Source of the DNA: Sarcocystis neurona
Taxonomy: Eukaryota > Apicomplexa > Conoidasida > Eucoccidiorida > Sarcocystidae
Direction: 5' to 3'
Length of the DNA: 64,000 nt
Assembly: GCA_000727475.1 (NCBI GenBank)
Contig: KL647297.1
Coordinates: forward strand, 2,309,721-2,373,720
This document shows, piece after piece, positions 23,401 to 38,400 of this stretch (positions are counted from its first letter, which is position 1; every line of letters begins with the position of its first letter). The notes under the pieces were generated by a model. That model made no database searches, had not been told where the DNA came from, and saw only the letters and a list, made by a program, of their open reading frames with translations. A program made the position numbers and the translations under genes.

Positions 23401-26400
23401 TCTGGCCGTATATATATATATGTGTATCGTAGGTACATATCTGTTCGTCTATTAATGTTGCAGTAACACGTATACATACATATCTCTCTCCCTATATATA
23501 TATATATATATCACAGCTACATACACTCGCGGACATATGGAGAGGTGTCCTTACCAAGTCCCGAGCGAGGGAGCACAGATGCTCACCCAGCAGCAGACAC
23601 ACATACGTCTGCAGCCGCTGCTGTCTCTAATACGCTCTCTACAGAAATTTCTCCATAGAAGAGCCGTCCGTGTCGCTATCCATATTTCTCTTGATATATA
23701 CACCGATACATACACAAACTGTGAGAGAGAGGGGGGATGAACATATGTACATATATATGTGTATATGCGTATGTGTTGCGAATACCGTAGACGAGGTCGA
23801 AGTAGTATGTACGTACACACATATAGAAGGGTACGGACAAATGTGGACTCCCATACATACATATATAAAGAAGGAAACCCCTACACAAAAATATGTGGAA
23901 AGAGAAGTACGTATATGCATGCATGCACAGGGACACAGACAGCTGTGTACCCCCACACATATATATATGTATAAAGAGACACATACAGATATATGTGGAA
24001 ATAGATGTATGTATGTACATACATATTGAGGGATACAGAAAAATTTGTACCTCCACATATATATTTAGAGAGAGTGTATGTGTATGATACATACAGATAT
24101 ATGTGAAAAGAGTAGTATGTACATGTATGTATATATATATAGGGATACGGATAGCTGTGTACTCCCACATACATATATAAGAAGGGACAGACACAGAGAT
24201 AAATATATTGTATGTCTTTTTCACCCTGTTCGCTTACATAATACTCGCTCCCGACTTCCTTAATGCCATCGACAATACACCCGTACACGTACATACATAC
24301 ATATACGTACTCTTATCAGGCATTCCTGTACATACGTCTATATACACAAACACGTAAGTTTATATAGAGAGAGGGGCATGTATGTGTATGGTGTATGTAC
24401 GCCTGTAACCGCCTCGTCCTCCTCCTTATCCGCGTCTATCTCTACACAGTGCACACGCATACACATATATATGCTGCGAGACACTTCTGGAATACGTGTG
24501 GAGTCTACAACATTTATAACCTCCTCGTTTTCCTCTTTATCAGACTTGTTGTCTACACTTGCCTCCGCCTTTACTTTTCTACTTATCAGTACCTGCCTTT
24601 CCATATACAGAGAGATCAATAAGGAAAGGGTTTTCTTCACACATGCGTACATATATTTGTCCATATATATACATGCATGTGTACGAACACGTACATTTGT
24701 TTCGCTACATATATATATATATATATATATATATGCGTATACACACATGCGCAGAGGTCGCGGTCTGAGACAGTCGCCTTGGTGTGAAGATTTCTTCACA
24801 CATGTCTTCGATTGATTTCCTGCCCCCCTCTTTTTGATGGCCACCTACCACACGCACATCTCTACATGCACCACGAAAGCAGGGAACGCGTGGTGCCTCA
24901 GTTTTCTGAGGCTAGCAGCAAAGCCAAGTGCCGATAGCCATCCAAGCGTCTATGTACACACACAGAAAAGATATATACATATATATGTGTAGCTATGTCC
25001 ACGTGTGTGTTGTTCTGCTTCTGCTACACATATCTTTATGTGTGTGGATCTCTGTGTTGTCCTGAAGCTCCCGTCTCGAGGTAGACGACCAACATCTACT
25101 TCTCATACATCAATGTATGGCCACAACACACACACACACACAGAGGCTCACACAAATGCATGCACAAACATATATATATGTCGCGACGGTCTACGCATAT
25201 GAAGTGAAGCAAAAATGTATGGACACACACACGTGAAAACACGTTTTTCTTCCCTACCTCTTCGTCTTCCTCCGGATCCATATCAAGGTCACCCCACTCT
25301 ATTTCTTGCCACCAGCGGCTATCATCTACATCAGAGCCGCGGCCGCCTAGAAGATTGGCGACTTGGCAGTGCCGCTGCGGGACAAAAAAGCCGCCAGCAG
25401 CGAGGACAGCAGCAGCTGCTGCACCGGACGTTGGCAATCCCGTGAACGGGGCAGCAGGAGAAACAGGAGACAGCAGCAGCAGCGGCAGCAACGCGCTCAG
25501 CCAGGGGGCGCACGACGCAGGCACAGCACCAGAAAAACACAAGCGAAGGGCGGAGCCCGTGGCGCTGGCAGCGCAGGAACAGCAGCAGCAGGCAGCGGCA
25601 TCCGGCAGCACCAGAGACAGCCGCAGCAGCGGCAACGGGGCGAGTCGGGTAGACTACGCAGGCAGCGGCAGAAAAGGCAGCAGCCGCCGTAACGGGCGTC
25701 GCCAGGAGTAAGCAAGGAGGAGCAAAAACTGCGGCCGAGCATGCAGCGCCGCACAGCAGCAGCAGCAGCCATGCACGTCGCCCGGGAGCAGCAGCCACCC
25801 ACGCAGCGCGGCAGCAGTAGAGGCGCCCTCGACCAGGTCCTAGCAGCGGCAGCGGCAGCCGAACGAACGACAGAGGCAGCAGGAGTGTCAACAGCGAGAA
25901 AAGGAGCGACATACGAGCAGCCGCCGGAGGGACAGCGCAAGCAGCGCGGGTCGCAACAGCAGGTGACACCCTTCAGCCCCCCAGCCGGGGGCAGTCGTCC
26001 TGCGTTGCACCTCTACGCGGGAGCATCCCTTTCGTCTGCCCCAAGCCAGCTGGTGGAGTTGCCTACGGCGCCGCAGCAGCAGCAGCACAGGTAGCCCCAG
26101 CACTGCCACTGCTCTGTGTTAGCTGCTCTCTTTGCTTCAGCAGCAGCACAGCGTACGCAGCGCAAATAACGAGTGTTACACGCACACAGCGGCTTCCGTT
26201 ATTAAGGGATGCTGCAGGCCCTCCCCTCCCCGCAAGAAACAGCAACACTGCGGCTACTACTCCTCTTCCTGTTCCTGTTCGGCAGCTCGTGTGCCTGCGC
26301 CGCGTCACCATCTACCCACTCGTGGACCGCCCCTCCGACTGCAGCTGCAGCGGCAGCGCACACCCTCCAGCGCGTGTTGGTGCGTACTCGAGCAGCTGGC

Positions 26401-29400
26401 TGCTGCGCCTTCGTGCATGCAGAGAAGAGTCGAATTACCTCATGCATGGCAATTTGGTCCTGGACATCCTTTTTCGTGTGGCCGTCGATAATCGCGTTGT
26501 ACGCATTTTCAGATATCAAGTTTGTGCTGTGCCCGATGTTTATCGCTGTTTCTAGCTTGTCTCCTGTGGGCAATTGCGCAGCAGCATGATGGACAGCAGC
26601 AGCGCTCACTTCTGCACTGCAGCACGAGGAGAAGCAAGAACAGCAGCTCTGACGACAGTCGCCGCAACGGCAGCACTATCAGCAGCAGCCAGATACTGCA
26701 GTGTCGCTTTTCCGACGCATAGCTACACTAGCGGTGGCTCCATTACTAGCAGCAGTACTCGCCACGGCTGCGTTGCAGCAGTAGCGTTAGCATCTCACAA
26801 ACAGCAGCAGCAGCGGCGTTACACTGTGGGCGGCGCCAGCAGGAGGAGAGACGCAGCAGCAGGAGAGACGCAGCAGCAGGAGGAGAGACGCAGCAGCAGT
26901 AGCAGCACCTGAAGGAGCAGCAGAAGCAGTAACACGTGTCGTCGTTTCGACAGCAGCTGAAAGAATGGGCAGCCGTAAGAGCAGTGCCACCAACACAGCA
27001 GCAATGAGTCGATTTATCGCGTTCCCATCCCTGCTAGATTCTCCCTGCAGCAACAGTCTCTAGACCGCTGAAGTACCAGCGGTACACGCAGCATCAGACT
27101 GCTGCTAGCAGGACCGGCAAGACAAGCAACAACCAAATCAGCAGCAGGACAAGTAGTGTAGGAGAAAACCTACCACCAGCAGCACTACCAGTCGCAGAAA
27201 TACCGCCAGCTGTTTCACTACTGCAAGCACCTAGTAGCAGTAGCAGTAGTAGTAGCAGTAGCGGTAGAACACGGGCAGCAGCAGCAGCACAGGCGTTTCT
27301 ACAACGCCAGCGGTAGCAGTGTGAGTTCTTCTACTGGTGACAGTAGCAACAACACATTCCTCCGTGCAGCAGCACTCCCGTCGGCAGGTCCTACGGCTCG
27401 CGTCGCGCTGGGATAGTAGTAGCAGCAGGGTAGCAGTCATACAGCTTCAACTCGTCAAGCACCACCATTACCAACAGCAGCGGAAAAGTCATCGTCGTCA
27501 AAGCAGCACCAAAGAGGCCAATCACAGCAACGGCAGCACCAGCAGAGTCGCAGCAGCAGCAGTAGCGCCACAGCAACAGTAGCCGCAGATGAACCGCCGC
27601 AACACCAGCAGAGCCGCCGCAGCAGCAGCGGAGCCTCCGTAGCAGCAGCAGCAGCTGCAGCGATTTTCTCTCCTTCTCTTGGAATACGGCAGCGACAGAA
27701 AGACGCATGCACCGCATGTGGAGAACAGCAGTGCACCACAACAGCACCACAGCAGCAACAGCAGCAGCAACTCTGCAGTGCTCAGCGTTGTCTGTGCCTC
27801 TCACCAGTAAGCACCCAGACCTTCATGCCTGATACTTTGAGGTCGCGGATCGTCTGCAGCACACTCAGAGAACCAGCAGCAGCCGCACCGACGCCGTCAC
27901 AGAAATAAAAACGTTTGCACCAGCCTCTTTCCTCCGACACAAGCTTTCGTCACATAAACCTACAGCGCGTGCGTTACACCAGCATCTACACATCTCTCTC
28001 TACATGCATGCAGCAACACACTACCCCACAAACACGTACATGTGTATCTACGCATATACACGTGTATGCTTCTACCTTCACGTGCACGCATACATGCCCA
28101 TATATATATATATATATATATGCGTGTATCTGCACGCGCACATATATGTGTGTATATATAAATATATATATGAATATATATGTGCATGCGTATATTCGTG
28201 TGTCTACATGCATACACTAATAAGCATATATACTCTTAGGTACGCACATACGCATATTTACATACAACTTAACCGAGCGTGGGGCAGAGAAACGAAGCTT
28301 TTAGAGAGCCGGTGCTGCGGAAGAACAGCCGTAACTCGCACATCTACGATGCGCCTTTCGAACTGCTGCTTCCGTTTAATCTCTTCGCACGTCAGTAAAG
28401 CGCTGAGCACTCCTGCAGAGTCAACTGTGCTGTTGTACACAAACGTTTGGTATAAGAGTTCTCTGCTTTATCTATTCAAAGTGCTCCTACCGCCTGTACA
28501 CCATCGCGTAGTTTATCTTCGATTCCCGAGCAGCCGACGATGCAGAAGTCCTTTTCCACTTCCCCGACGCATTTGGCGATTGCATTCTCCTGCGCTTCGC
28601 CTGCAGAAAAGAAAAAACACAGCCACACAAATTCTCAACACCTGTGTCGAAAATCAAGTGTATGTACACTCCCGCACCTCGAGACGTGACACACGCGGGT
28701 GTACGTACACCGCGCCGCACGTCTCGGGGAGAACAATCCCGCGGCTACGCTTTTTGCATGTTAGAAAGAACCAGCTTCTCTTCCGCTGCAGAACGCCCTG
28801 CACCTAAACAACCTGCAGGCTTCGTGGCCTACGCACACAAACACTGCAGTCACAGCTGCTGGCTGGCGGACGTACGACAAGGGGTAACAACGCAGTCGTC
28901 TCCACTGGGAAACAAGACACTCCGGTGTACGTACACCGCCTTTTTCAGCAGTCCCGCACATTGCACGTCGCGCGTCTCAAGTGCTTCGTGGCCCTCCATT
29001 TGCTGGAACTACAACTTATTTCTCTGCACACAGCAGGACTGTCCCGAGACTGTGGCGGATGGGTCCCTCCTGCTCGTGCAGATGCACGTATACCAGATTA
29101 AATGTCTGGGGGAGCGTGGCGTACACTTCTAGGCAAGTACGGATGTGCCTGTTCACTAGGGAAGTCTTCGGCCGAACACGCACTGTGAAGTTACAAGGTG
29201 TACGTACACCGACTTCCCTGCTGTAAACGACTGTCTCATTCTACTACTGCTGAACCCACGCAAGCGCTTTATCTCTTTAATTAGACAAACGTCTTCAGCC
29301 AGGACACCCTAAAGTGTGTGGTCGTCTGTTACGCTCGCTCGTGTATATATATGTATGTATGGGTTTTGCTGCTACACGTCTTCTACAGGACGACTACCCT

Positions 29401-32400
29401 GACAATGCGGTGACATCGGGTACGTTGCCACAGGTTTTTTGAAGACTTCCCAGTGTACGTACACCGGGTTTTGTGTCAATGAGCGCGTGGGTCTCGCCTC
29501 TCTGTTTGATCCAGCACGGGCACCGCTGCAAAGCGTGTAGCAAGTCTTGTGCAAACTGCTGCGCGCCCACGAGAGACCGTCAGGTATGTGTGTACACCGC
29601 AGTCTTGCCTGTCAACTGTTTTGCTGCCGTATATTTTCGGTGGAAGGTGTTGTACTCCTCTTCACTCAGGTAGCGATAGCCGAAGACGAGAGTGCGCAGC
29701 CCCGACGAAGCAAAGTCGCGCAGCTGGGCGTCGATCGCGACGATATGTTCCTCCTGCCCCGGTGCAGCTACCTGCAGAAAAAGTTACACTTCGCAGCAAC
29801 AACAACCGCCGCGTTGGCAACGGCAACACATAGAGGCCAGCAGCAGCACGGGAATCGTCAACAGCACCGGCAGGAAGATCCGGAACCTACCCAGCAGGTC
29901 ACCACTGCAACAACAGCAATAGTCCATAGGCAGCAACAAGGGCTGCGGCACCAGTGGACACGACCAACGGCAAGGAGCAGCAGGAGTACCGGCGCCACAA
30001 GCCCTCAAGAAGGCAGCAGCAGCAGCAGCGCAGCAAGTGCAGCACAAGCAACAGCCCCCCCCCCCCCCACCCCAGAGCGACAAGAACGGCGGCGGCAGAA
30101 CCGTCAGCGCCACGAGCAGCAGCACTTTTAGTAGCGCCTGCAGAAGAGGTGGGAGCTGCAGAAACGACAGCAGCGACAGCGGCAACACCAGCATACACAT
30201 GTACTTGCACCGCTATAGACAAACGTAAGTGATCTACGCGCGTGGGACAACAAGATCAGCACCGAAGCAGGAGCCGCAGCAGCAGCAGCAAAGTCTTCAG
30301 CAACAGCTCCCGGTCAAGGCGTCGCAGCCGACGCAGAAGTTTCAACGAGAAGGGGGCCGCAGGCCCCGGCGCAGAGTCTCGGAACGAGCAGCAGCAGCAG
30401 CGCAGCAGGAACCGCGTTGTCAGAAGCAGCAGCAAGTGCCACCGCACCCGACGGATGCCGCGGGTACAGAGCACCGAGGAGGGAAAGTCGCAGCGTCCCC
30501 ACCAGGAGGAAGTCACAGTGTTCCGCAGTTACTGGGTATGGAAAACTCAGCACACCAACTTTCCCCACTGCTGTGGCCGGCCTGCGGCTGCTGTTTCTAC
30601 GGCTCCAGATACTTCGTGGAGAAAGTGTATAGCGACCGCTGCTGTCGCCGCGCTTCGTTTTGCTGCTCTCTGCTTTTTCTGCTGTCACTGCTGTGTGCTC
30701 ACGTCCATCATCTGATTGTCTGCGCCTTTGCTGAGAAGCAGCAAACGACCGTCGAAGCCCCGGGTGATCACGCTCATGCGCTTCCGTACGTTGTCGAACT
30801 CCAGCACATCTAGCACTTCAAAGCGCAGCACGGGAACCGGTAGTGTTACGGTCCCGTCTCTCTCTTCTCTCGCTGCAGCATCACCGTTGCCACCACCCGG
30901 TCTTTCCTCATTTCCTTCCAGCCTGCCACTCCCTGCACCTCCCGTCGCTTCTGCTGTTGTCCCTCCTCCTCCTCCTGCTGGTGGCAGTACTGCCGCTGCT
31001 GCTCGAGTGAATCCTGCAGCAAGCTGCCGGGCTGCAGCGCTTCGGATAGAGACGGTTCGCGTGGCCACTTCCGCATCCTCGCTTGGTGCTGCCGCCGCTG
31101 CCGACGCGTTGCGAGTCACTCCGTCGCCTGTCCTTACTGCTGCCGGCTCGGCTTCTGCCCCTGCTGCTGCTGCTGCCTTCGCTGCTGCTGCAGAGTCCGC
31201 CGGTGGAGCAGGGGCGCGGCGGCAAACTTCGCTCGGCCTCTCCTGACTGTCGCTCTGCCGCCGCGGTCGCTGCGAAGCCTCGGCGCCTGCATCTGCTGCA
31301 ACAGGTTCTTCTCCTTCCCCTCCGCCTCCTCCTTGTTGCGCTGCTGCCGCTATCATCGCGTGCAGCCGTTCCAGCTGGTCTACTAGTTGCTGTTGCAGCA
31401 AATCTTGTTGTTGCACTTGCGGCGCCTGCAGCAGTTCGGGAGAAAACCCCCGCTCCGGAGAGTACGGCGACGATAAAGAGGACGCTGTCGTCAGTGGAGG
31501 GGAAGCTGACTCTTCCGTCTGCTGCTGCTGCTGTTGCTGCTCTCCCGCTACTCCTACCGCCTGCTGCGCCCTTTTCTCCTGCTGTCGCTGCTGCAGATCT
31601 GCTGCCGAGATCATCCTTGACGCTACAGTGCCTCGTTCTGCTGTGCCTGCTGAAGCTTCTCTTCCCCGGGCTCCTTCTGCTGCGGCTGCTGTTGCTGAGG
31701 GTCCTGCCGCCTCAGACGACCTTCCTGCTGCTTCCGCAGTGTCGGCTGCGGTGCCTGCAGCAGCGGCAGCAGCCGCAGCATCGAGCTCGAACTTCCAGCC
31801 CAGCAGCAACTCCACCATGAACGAGGAAGTCAGCTGAAGCTCCAGCTCCATCAGAGACGGGCGAGCAGCAAATTCTAACCCAAAATAGTTCGATGCGCTA
31901 ACTAAGCACAGTTCATCCGGGGAGCTGGCGTCATACTGAGGAACGTCGCTACGCAGGCCAGAGATACGCACACTTGTTGCTTCTGGGCTGCTTCTCCAGA
32001 GTTCCGCCCCAGCGCTGCTGCTGCTGCTCTGTCCCTCCCCGCTCTGCTGCTCATTGCTGCCTGTCCCGCCCCCTTCGCTCAGCAGCGGCAAATCCTCCCA
32101 CTGCCCAACCGCTGTCCCCGCTGCTGCACTTCCCACCGCTGCTCCTGCAGTCCCCTGACCTGCTGCTGCGGCACTTTGAGCATCCAGCGCAGACGCCACC
32201 TGCGACGCAGCGACCGCATCAGCAGCCCCTTCACCAGCAGCGCTGCCGGCTGGTGCCTTGCCGCGCCCTTCCGTATCTCCAGCAGCTGTCTGCTGATGTT
32301 CTTTCACCTCCCGAAGCTGGTGCGACTGGTGTGGCCGTGGCGGGTTGCTGCGGTTGCTGCCCGGGTGGGGAGAGGGTTCGCCCCCCACGTCACCCAAAGA

Positions 32401-35400
32401 GCCGATTCTGAGCGCTGCATGCTCTGCAACATGCCGCAGCAGCTGCGGGCTTCTCGGTGGCTCAGCTGCTGCTGCTGCGGAGACAAGTGACTCTCTTCGT
32501 GGCGCTGGGGTGCCGAGTGCCGGTGCTCCTGCTGCTGTACCGTGCTGCTGCATCTCGGCTTCCCCTTTTTCTTGTTTGAGCTGCTGCCCGTGTTGCCCGT
32601 CTTGCGTTTCCTCCCTGCTGCTCCACCTGCCCCCGCCACCCTCCCGCCACCCCAGACGCGGCGGCACCAGTTCCCTATGCGGGCCCCCCCTTCCTTTACT
32701 ACCAGGCTCCTGCTGCATCTCTGCTGCTGGAGCGTTTTTAGCGGCACTCTCTACGTGTCCTCGCCTGCACGCCGTCGCCGCAGCGGATTCGACTTCTGCT
32801 GCCGAAGAAGAATCCATCGATGCTGCCAAGAGACGCCGGCCAGAGAGACTGAGCTGCCCGGTCTTGAAATTTCTCTCTAGACCTTCCCTATCACACACAC
32901 CTGCCCCATCGTTGGCGCTCCCTGCTGCTGCTGGTGGGGCTATGGCTCCCGCTGCTATCGACCCTGCTTCTGCGGTGTTGCTTTCTGCTTGTTGCACCGG
33001 GAGACGCTGCTGCCGAGCGTGAACTCCTGCGTCACCTTTCGAGCCTGCGTGCGGAGGCAGAACCCGCACTGCTGGCGCACATCCTTCGTTTTCTCCTTTC
33101 TTTTCTTCTGTCCGCAAAGCAGCGCGCGGCGACTCTGCTGCCGCCGTCCCCGCTGCTGGAATGACTGTCGCTGCTGCGGCCGTTCGTGCCGCTGCTGCCC
33201 CTGCTTCTTGGCCGGCCGCAGCACCAGGGTCGCTCACTGCTGCCGCAGATCCTCCTCCGGGTGCGGTGGCCAGTAAGCCCCTAGAGGAGCCTGCTGCAGG
33301 CGCGGAAGGGTGGCGCACACGCAGTGTGATAGCAGCAGCAGCTTCTGCGGCCTTCCGGACGCCTTCGTGACCAAACGCGGCCGCAGCACTTGCAGCCTGC
33401 GCAGCAGCGGCGGTGGCTGCAGCAGCGGCCGCGGTGGCTGCAGCAGCAGCAGCGGCGGCCGCAGCAGCAGGCGTCGGCGCCGAGGCAACAGTGGACGCGG
33501 TGTGGTTGTTTGCAGCCGCCGTTGAGCGGCGCATCGAAAGCAAAAGCGGGGACAGTTTGGTGAGCGAATCTCGCTTCCTCTTGCGTTTTTTCCTCTTCAC
33601 TAAGCTTCGCTGCTTTGTTTCCCTCACCAAAACCGTGTGGCACACTCCCATAATAAGAAAGAAATGCCGCATGCGGTCCTGGACCACCGGAGAGGCACGC
33701 AGGCAAGACCTGGCTACGGCAGTTCGATCCAGGCTGACGTACATGTTGCCTCCGCGAAGAAAGGTGGGCTGCCGGAGGGCGACCTCCGCAGCGTGTTGCC
33801 GCAGCAGCGCAGCAACAGGGTCTTGCAGCAGTTGCTCCTCTGCTGCAGCAGCCGCAGAGATCTGCGGGGAGGGAGGCAGCGGCGCCCCGCGCCCGGGCCA
33901 AGGCGGAGGGGCACCCGCAGAAAAGCGAGACCCAGGAAGCGGCGCCAACCTGCTTGCCGAGCCGAAGTGACTCGCGCCGCCTCCCGTCGCACGAGGAAGA
34001 AAGGTAGCAGCAGCAGCGGCACCCCGTGGGGAGAAGCTGGACGGGTACGCAGCCCCGTAGTTGCGCGACGGAGCGTATGGAGACCCGTGGAAATACGGAG
34101 AACTGGGAGCGCTGTGGGGAAGCCCAGCAGCAGGGGAATAGAGAGAGGGGACGTCAAGACTGCCGTGGCCGCGGTGCCGTGCCACACGCGCTGTTGGCCT
34201 GCCGTCTAGTTCCTGCAGAGACGCGTCAGCAGCCGGCGGAAAACTAGCGGTCACCAAGGACGGACTGCCACCGGGCTTCGACGGATTGCTTCTGCTTGTG
34301 CGACTGCGGGACGCGCAGTCGTCAAGGAAGAATGAGGAAAGCTTACGAGATGTGGAACTGCTGCTGTTTTCACGACGGTAGGGAGAAGCGCGACGCTGCA
34401 CAGCCTTCGTCAGGGGAGAGCCTGCAGCAGCAGCAGCAGATGCGTCTCGAGCTGCTGCTGCGACAACTGGCCTCACGCTTCTTCTGTGAGACTCCTTGTA
34501 TGTAGGAGACCATTCCTCAGACTGGTTCCCTTCCCCCGGTGCTAGCCCGTGCCACTCGCTCAGAGCTGCAGCATACCGTTCCGTCGATACCGGGCCAGTT
34601 CTTCTCTCCTGCTGCTGCTGCTCGTCTTGCTGCCGCTGCAGATCAGTGCCCAGCCGCGTCGCAGAACCCTCGCCTTCCTCCGGGAGACCGGGGAGTTGCG
34701 AGTACGTAGGGAATTGGTAGTGCGGGAGTCCATCTTGCAAAAGAGGATCAAGCGAGGAAGAGAGCGGATGCATGAAAAAAGGAGCCGTTAATGTGTCTCC
34801 CGCATTCATGGAGAGCTGAGCGCAAATCGCGCTTCGCTGCGTAGACTGCTCCTTCAACTGTATGTACACCCCAGCGCATGGAAAAAAAACGAGAAAACCA
34901 TCCGTACGCACTGCCGATTGTGCGGGGAGCTTCCCAGGAGTTTTTGTAAGCTATCTATCCGTCGTACTCACAGTTGGGTGGAGAGTAAGCGTCGAGACGT
35001 GTCAGTTCACCTGTGGACGACGCCGGCCCTCTGCAACGACGAATCGTTCAGGTGTACGTACACCGGGGGAAATACGCCTCTATACGAATGAGCCACTATT
35101 CCGCAAGGAAAGAGGAGTTGCGAGGAAAACTGCAGTTTTCGAAGTTATACATTTCTCTCGAGCAGGTGCGCATTGGCACAAAAGGACAAACAAGTGGACC
35201 CGCATCGTCGAGAGACCACATCGGCGCCGCAAAGACGACTCCTTCTTTGGGTGTACGTACACCGCAACGCAGAGACGAACGCGTAGCGCACACCGAGAAG
35301 ACGAGACTGAAACCGCCCTAACGCCCCAACTATCAACCCCGCCAGATATACACTCGTGCAGCAGACGAGCTAAAGTAGAAGCAACAAGTGACGCACACAC

Positions 35401-38400
35401 GCCAGAAAAATACACGTCCGGATGCCGTGAACACTTCTGCGGGTGCGAGCGTTGACGTGGACACCGGGACGCCAAACAGAAAAGAACTTGACGCTGCACA
35501 AGAGACAGCAGCAGCAGAAGGCAACACCACCTGTCGCGCAGGCTTATCATCGAAGGAGACACTTTCAGCAGTTACGTTCGACAAGACATTTTCTTCTCCT
35601 ACGACGGTTGTCTACGTCTAACGCAGCCACTTTCCTCAAAAATGCGTTTCTCAGGCTTTCGCTCTTCTCCCGTCCTGCCAACACAGGCGCCGTCACGTAG
35701 ACGCCTACATATATCAAGAAACACACGGGTCCCAACGGCTATAGGTACACATATATCTGGCGTGGCACACACACATGTCTAAACGTAATAGCAGCCACGT
35801 GTGTACATACCCCGATGACCCTGGTGAAGCCACCTCTTTCAACATATGTACAACGTCGTCGTCCCATGACACCACCACTATGTACTGCACACCTTCGTAA
35901 AGATTCATGTATGTATGTATCTGTCCACCTATCTGGATTTATATAGAGACGGGAAAACACGGAGAACACAAAGTATGGACTGCTTTTTAGCCGCTTTCCT
36001 ACCTTACTGCTTTCTCTTTCGAAACGTACACATGCCTACACCTATCACACCAGCGAGACCCGCGGAATCCGCCGACGTACACATATGTACATACACGTAA
36101 ACATATATATATGAGGAAGAATGCGGTCGCGAAAGAGAGAGCAAGCGACAGATACAGGGAAAAGAAAAGTAGGCGTCGGACGTTTTCTTGGTCGCAGCAA
36201 CCGTCCCTGATTTGCCCGTCCTCGATGCTTTTCCTTCTTGTCCATCTGTGCCCGGTGCTTCCCCCGGTTTACTTTCTTTCTCAGTCAAAAAGGCGTCCCC
36301 ACCCAACACCCGAAGAGAGACTCATCGGCGCGTGTGTGAACATACACATACATACATCCACATGCGTGTACGTATGCATATATGTTTATATATATATATA
36401 TATGTACGTGTATATGTAAACACATATGTATACACATGTGTATGTCTATATACATGTACACCTTTGGGAGATAAGGAAAGTGCCAGACGGACGGCTAGGC
36501 TGTACAAGACAGAGCTCGGGCAGGGCTGCGCTTCCCGCGTGAGGTGGAGTTATTATTACCTGCAGCATCTGGCGATGAAATTTTTTGTCAGCAAGATTGA
36601 TGGAAGCCCTCTCTGTACACCAGTGCTGCATGCCGTACTCGAACCCGCTGCCGAAGCCGAGACACTTCAGCTCCATAATATTCTTCGTCAGCGTCCCGGT
36701 CTTGTCGCTGTACACGTGGGTGACGTTGCCCATCTCTTCGATCAGCTGCGGCCCGGGACGAAAGAGAAGACAGACGAAAAGTGGAGAAAAGACACGCAGA
36801 AGAGGCCCGTACGCACAGAGGGGAAAGGCGCAAAAAAAAGCGAGGAGGGGAAAGGACGAAACCGCCGAGTGGCGCTTGCCAGTCGAATGGAGGGCGTGGG
36901 GCCACCAACTCATATGCAGATTTACACAGGGACTGATCTATGCGTCTACGACTTCACACACACATATACATACAAACCTATGCACAGAACTATAGGAATA
37001 CACACACATACATACAAGTACATTTGTGGCCCAAGGAGCACGGGTCTTTATATGTACGTATGTATGCATAAACACATATACATTTATACGTAGATTTGTA
37101 CGGACGCATAGATACATATGGTTGCAGACATACACATACATATATATACGTATATGGGTATATTTATACGGACGCATATATACACACGTATGCACATATG
37201 TACATACATATATACTTATACGGACGCATACGTACATATGCATGCAGACATATATACATATGTAAGTATATTTATACGGACGCATACATACATGTGTATG
37301 CAGAGATGTACATATATGCTTATCCGGACGCATAGATACGTATGCATGCAGGCACATACATATGTATGCCGCTGGTGTGTGGACGCCAGCGCCTTTTCTT
37401 GAACAGGTGACACCATCGTTTCGGGACTTTTATGTACCTCTGTTTTTCTTCTTCCTCTGCGTGTGCCCTTCAGACGTTTTCTTCTACTTTCCCCTCTTTT
37501 TCTTCGTCCCTCCTGTTCCGCGTCGCCTTCTTCTTGCCTTTCTGTTTCTGCTGCTCTCTGCTGTCGCGACTTTTTGCTGCTCTCATTTGGCGTTGTACGC
37601 TGTGTTTACCTGCCCTCCATTTTTTGCTGTCGTCTTCTGTTCCTGCTGCACCCTCTCCTTTTGTGACACTCTACTACTACGTCATCTATTCAATCCTTCT
37701 TCGCCCTTCCTCTTCTTCTTCGTTATTATGGCCCTGCTGTATGTACGTGCTGCCGGCTCTCTCTCTGTCCGTTTTGGCCCCTTTTCCCCCCGTCTTCCCC
37801 TTCCGTTTCCTCGGGCTTCTCCTTCGCCTCGCCTTCAGCAGTCTCTTTCGTCTTCTCCCCTATTTGTCCCTCCTTGCTGTCGTTTCTGCTTCGCCTTCTT
37901 CTCCTCCTCTCTGCGCCTTTATCCTCCGCGCCTATTCGTTTCTCATCTCCCTAATGTTCGCCTCCTCCGTCTCCCGTGCTGTTCCTCTCGTTTTCTCTCG
38001 CGTTCTCTCTCTGTGCCACCGTCCTCGTCGCCTTCCTTCGTTTTTTTCCACTTTTCACCGGCTGTTACTATTCTTCCTCCTTTCTTATTTTCCTTTCCTT
38101 TCTCTTCTTCGTTCCCCACGCATCTTCTCCTTTTCTTCTTTTCCTCCCCTTCTCTTTTTGCTGTCTCAACAACCTCGTCTGTTCTTCTTTTCTGCGGTAG
38201 TCCTCCGCCGACGCCGTTTCTTCTTCTTTTTGTCTCGTTCTACGTTGCCCATCTGAAGAGTTTTTTTCGTCTTCTCTGGGCTTCCCCCCCTCTTCTGTTT
38301 CTCGGTGTCTGTTTCTTCTTCTCTGCTAGGTACGCGCGTCTATGTGTCCTGCTGCCATTGCTGCTGCTGCTGTCCACACGGCAGAGAAGCGACCCGCAGT

